A DNA stretch of 5,231 bases, taken from positions 1-5,231 of the forward strand of contig CANPVI010000120.1 of NCBI GenBank assembly GCA_947581665.1, in the 5' to 3' direction. Numbering within the stretch: the stretch's first letter is position 1; the number at the start of each line of letters is the position of its first letter. A program made the translations under genes and the position numbers. Positions 5,117 through 5,231 of the stretch are shown here, in pieces. The DNA is from an uncultured Atopobiaceae bacterium. Lineage in GTDB: Bacteria > Actinomycetota > Coriobacteriia > Coriobacteriales > Atopobiaceae. Below the pieces are notes generated by a model. The model saw nothing but the letters and a program-made list of their open reading frames with translations. It ran no database searches and was not told the DNA's origin.

Positions 5117-5231
5117 AGCTGGCGCGTAGCGGCCTTCGCCGATACCACGTATGCGTTGCCGGGGCCGGTGATGGCGACACTGGCGCCGCTTCCCACCGTG
5201 TACATGATGCCGGCTCCCTTGTCGTTGCCCT
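5098..5231 (-). CDS. C-terminal end of an unrecognised protein (5' end outside window)
   Basis: The frame is open from the right edge to TAA at 5100-5098, giving the last 43 residues. The visible part is rich in Gly, Ala, Val and Thr, with alternating patterns such as MYTVGSGASVAITGPG and AYVVSAKAATRQ that suggest beta strands, and it ends in the basic tail LYRRKR. I do not recognise the family; a surface or beta-rich protein is possible but unproven. It converges on fic, and the last 19 bp overlap the fic stop region. There are no stops in 44 codons, and the plus strand has no competing gene past 5116, so a real gene is likely. Confidence 0.55.
   Translation of the reverse strand, partial: GNDKGAGIMYTVGSGASVAITGPGNAYVVSAKAATRQLYRRKR

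Noticed and set aside
5090..5160. Inverted repeat GGCAATGCTTA / GTATGCGTTGCC at the convergent 3' ends as a bidirectional terminator
   Set aside because: The arms match imperfectly, are separated by about 50 nt and have no T-tract; the resemblance probably reflects the similar GNAY codons on the two strands.

Overview
The window is GC-rich and gene-dense. It carries a fermentative bifunctional aldehyde/alcohol dehydrogenase (AdhE) next to a housekeeping threonyl-tRNA synthetase (ThrS), which fits a high-GC, strictly or facultatively anaerobic bacterium. The protein flavour, the GC-rich third codon positions and the extended -10 promoter with an apparently leaderless start suggest Actinomycetota, perhaps Coriobacteriia (Eggerthella/Slackia-like). 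This placement is inference and was not tested by any search.

Most genes lie on the minus strand. Reading that strand from right to left: (1) the last 43 codons of an unrecognised protein enter from the right edge (5231-5098). (2) A plus-strand Fic-domain gene (4628-5116) lies opposite the following stretch; its stop region overlaps the end of the unrecognised gene by 19 bp. The Fic gene keeps the full catalytic motif but lacks the usual N-terminal part, has no good start, and is preceded by an in-frame stop. (3) The 4377-4627 stretch has no convincing gene. It holds two copies of a 22-bp sequence, each continuing into a hairpin, and a perfect 11-bp inverted repeat, so it may be a degraded or rearranged 5' part of fic. 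(4) A roughly 200-nt thrS leader (4360-4158) contains an extended -10 promoter, a possible leaderless 8-codon peptide with two Thr codons, a small GC-only hairpin and a textbook intrinsic terminator placed before the thrS ribosome-binding site. (5) thrS (4157-2214) is complete. (6) Eight nucleotides after thrS, a 112-codon ORF (2205-1867) resembles only the C-terminal domain of Cys/Met-metabolism PLP enzymes. (7) After a 105-bp gap, adhE starts at 1761 and runs off the left edge with 587 residues visible.

The best regulatory reading is that thrS expression is controlled by attenuation in its leader, possibly through translation of a Thr-containing leader peptide, with the short PLP-like ORF co-transcribed. 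adhE could be read from that unit or from its own promoter in the 105-bp gap; no clear promoter is visible there. The fic region looks like an accessory, partly eroded insertion between conserved genes. Nothing here demonstrates a new system. The two observations most worth checking are the thrS leader and the stand-alone PLP-enzyme C-terminal domain.
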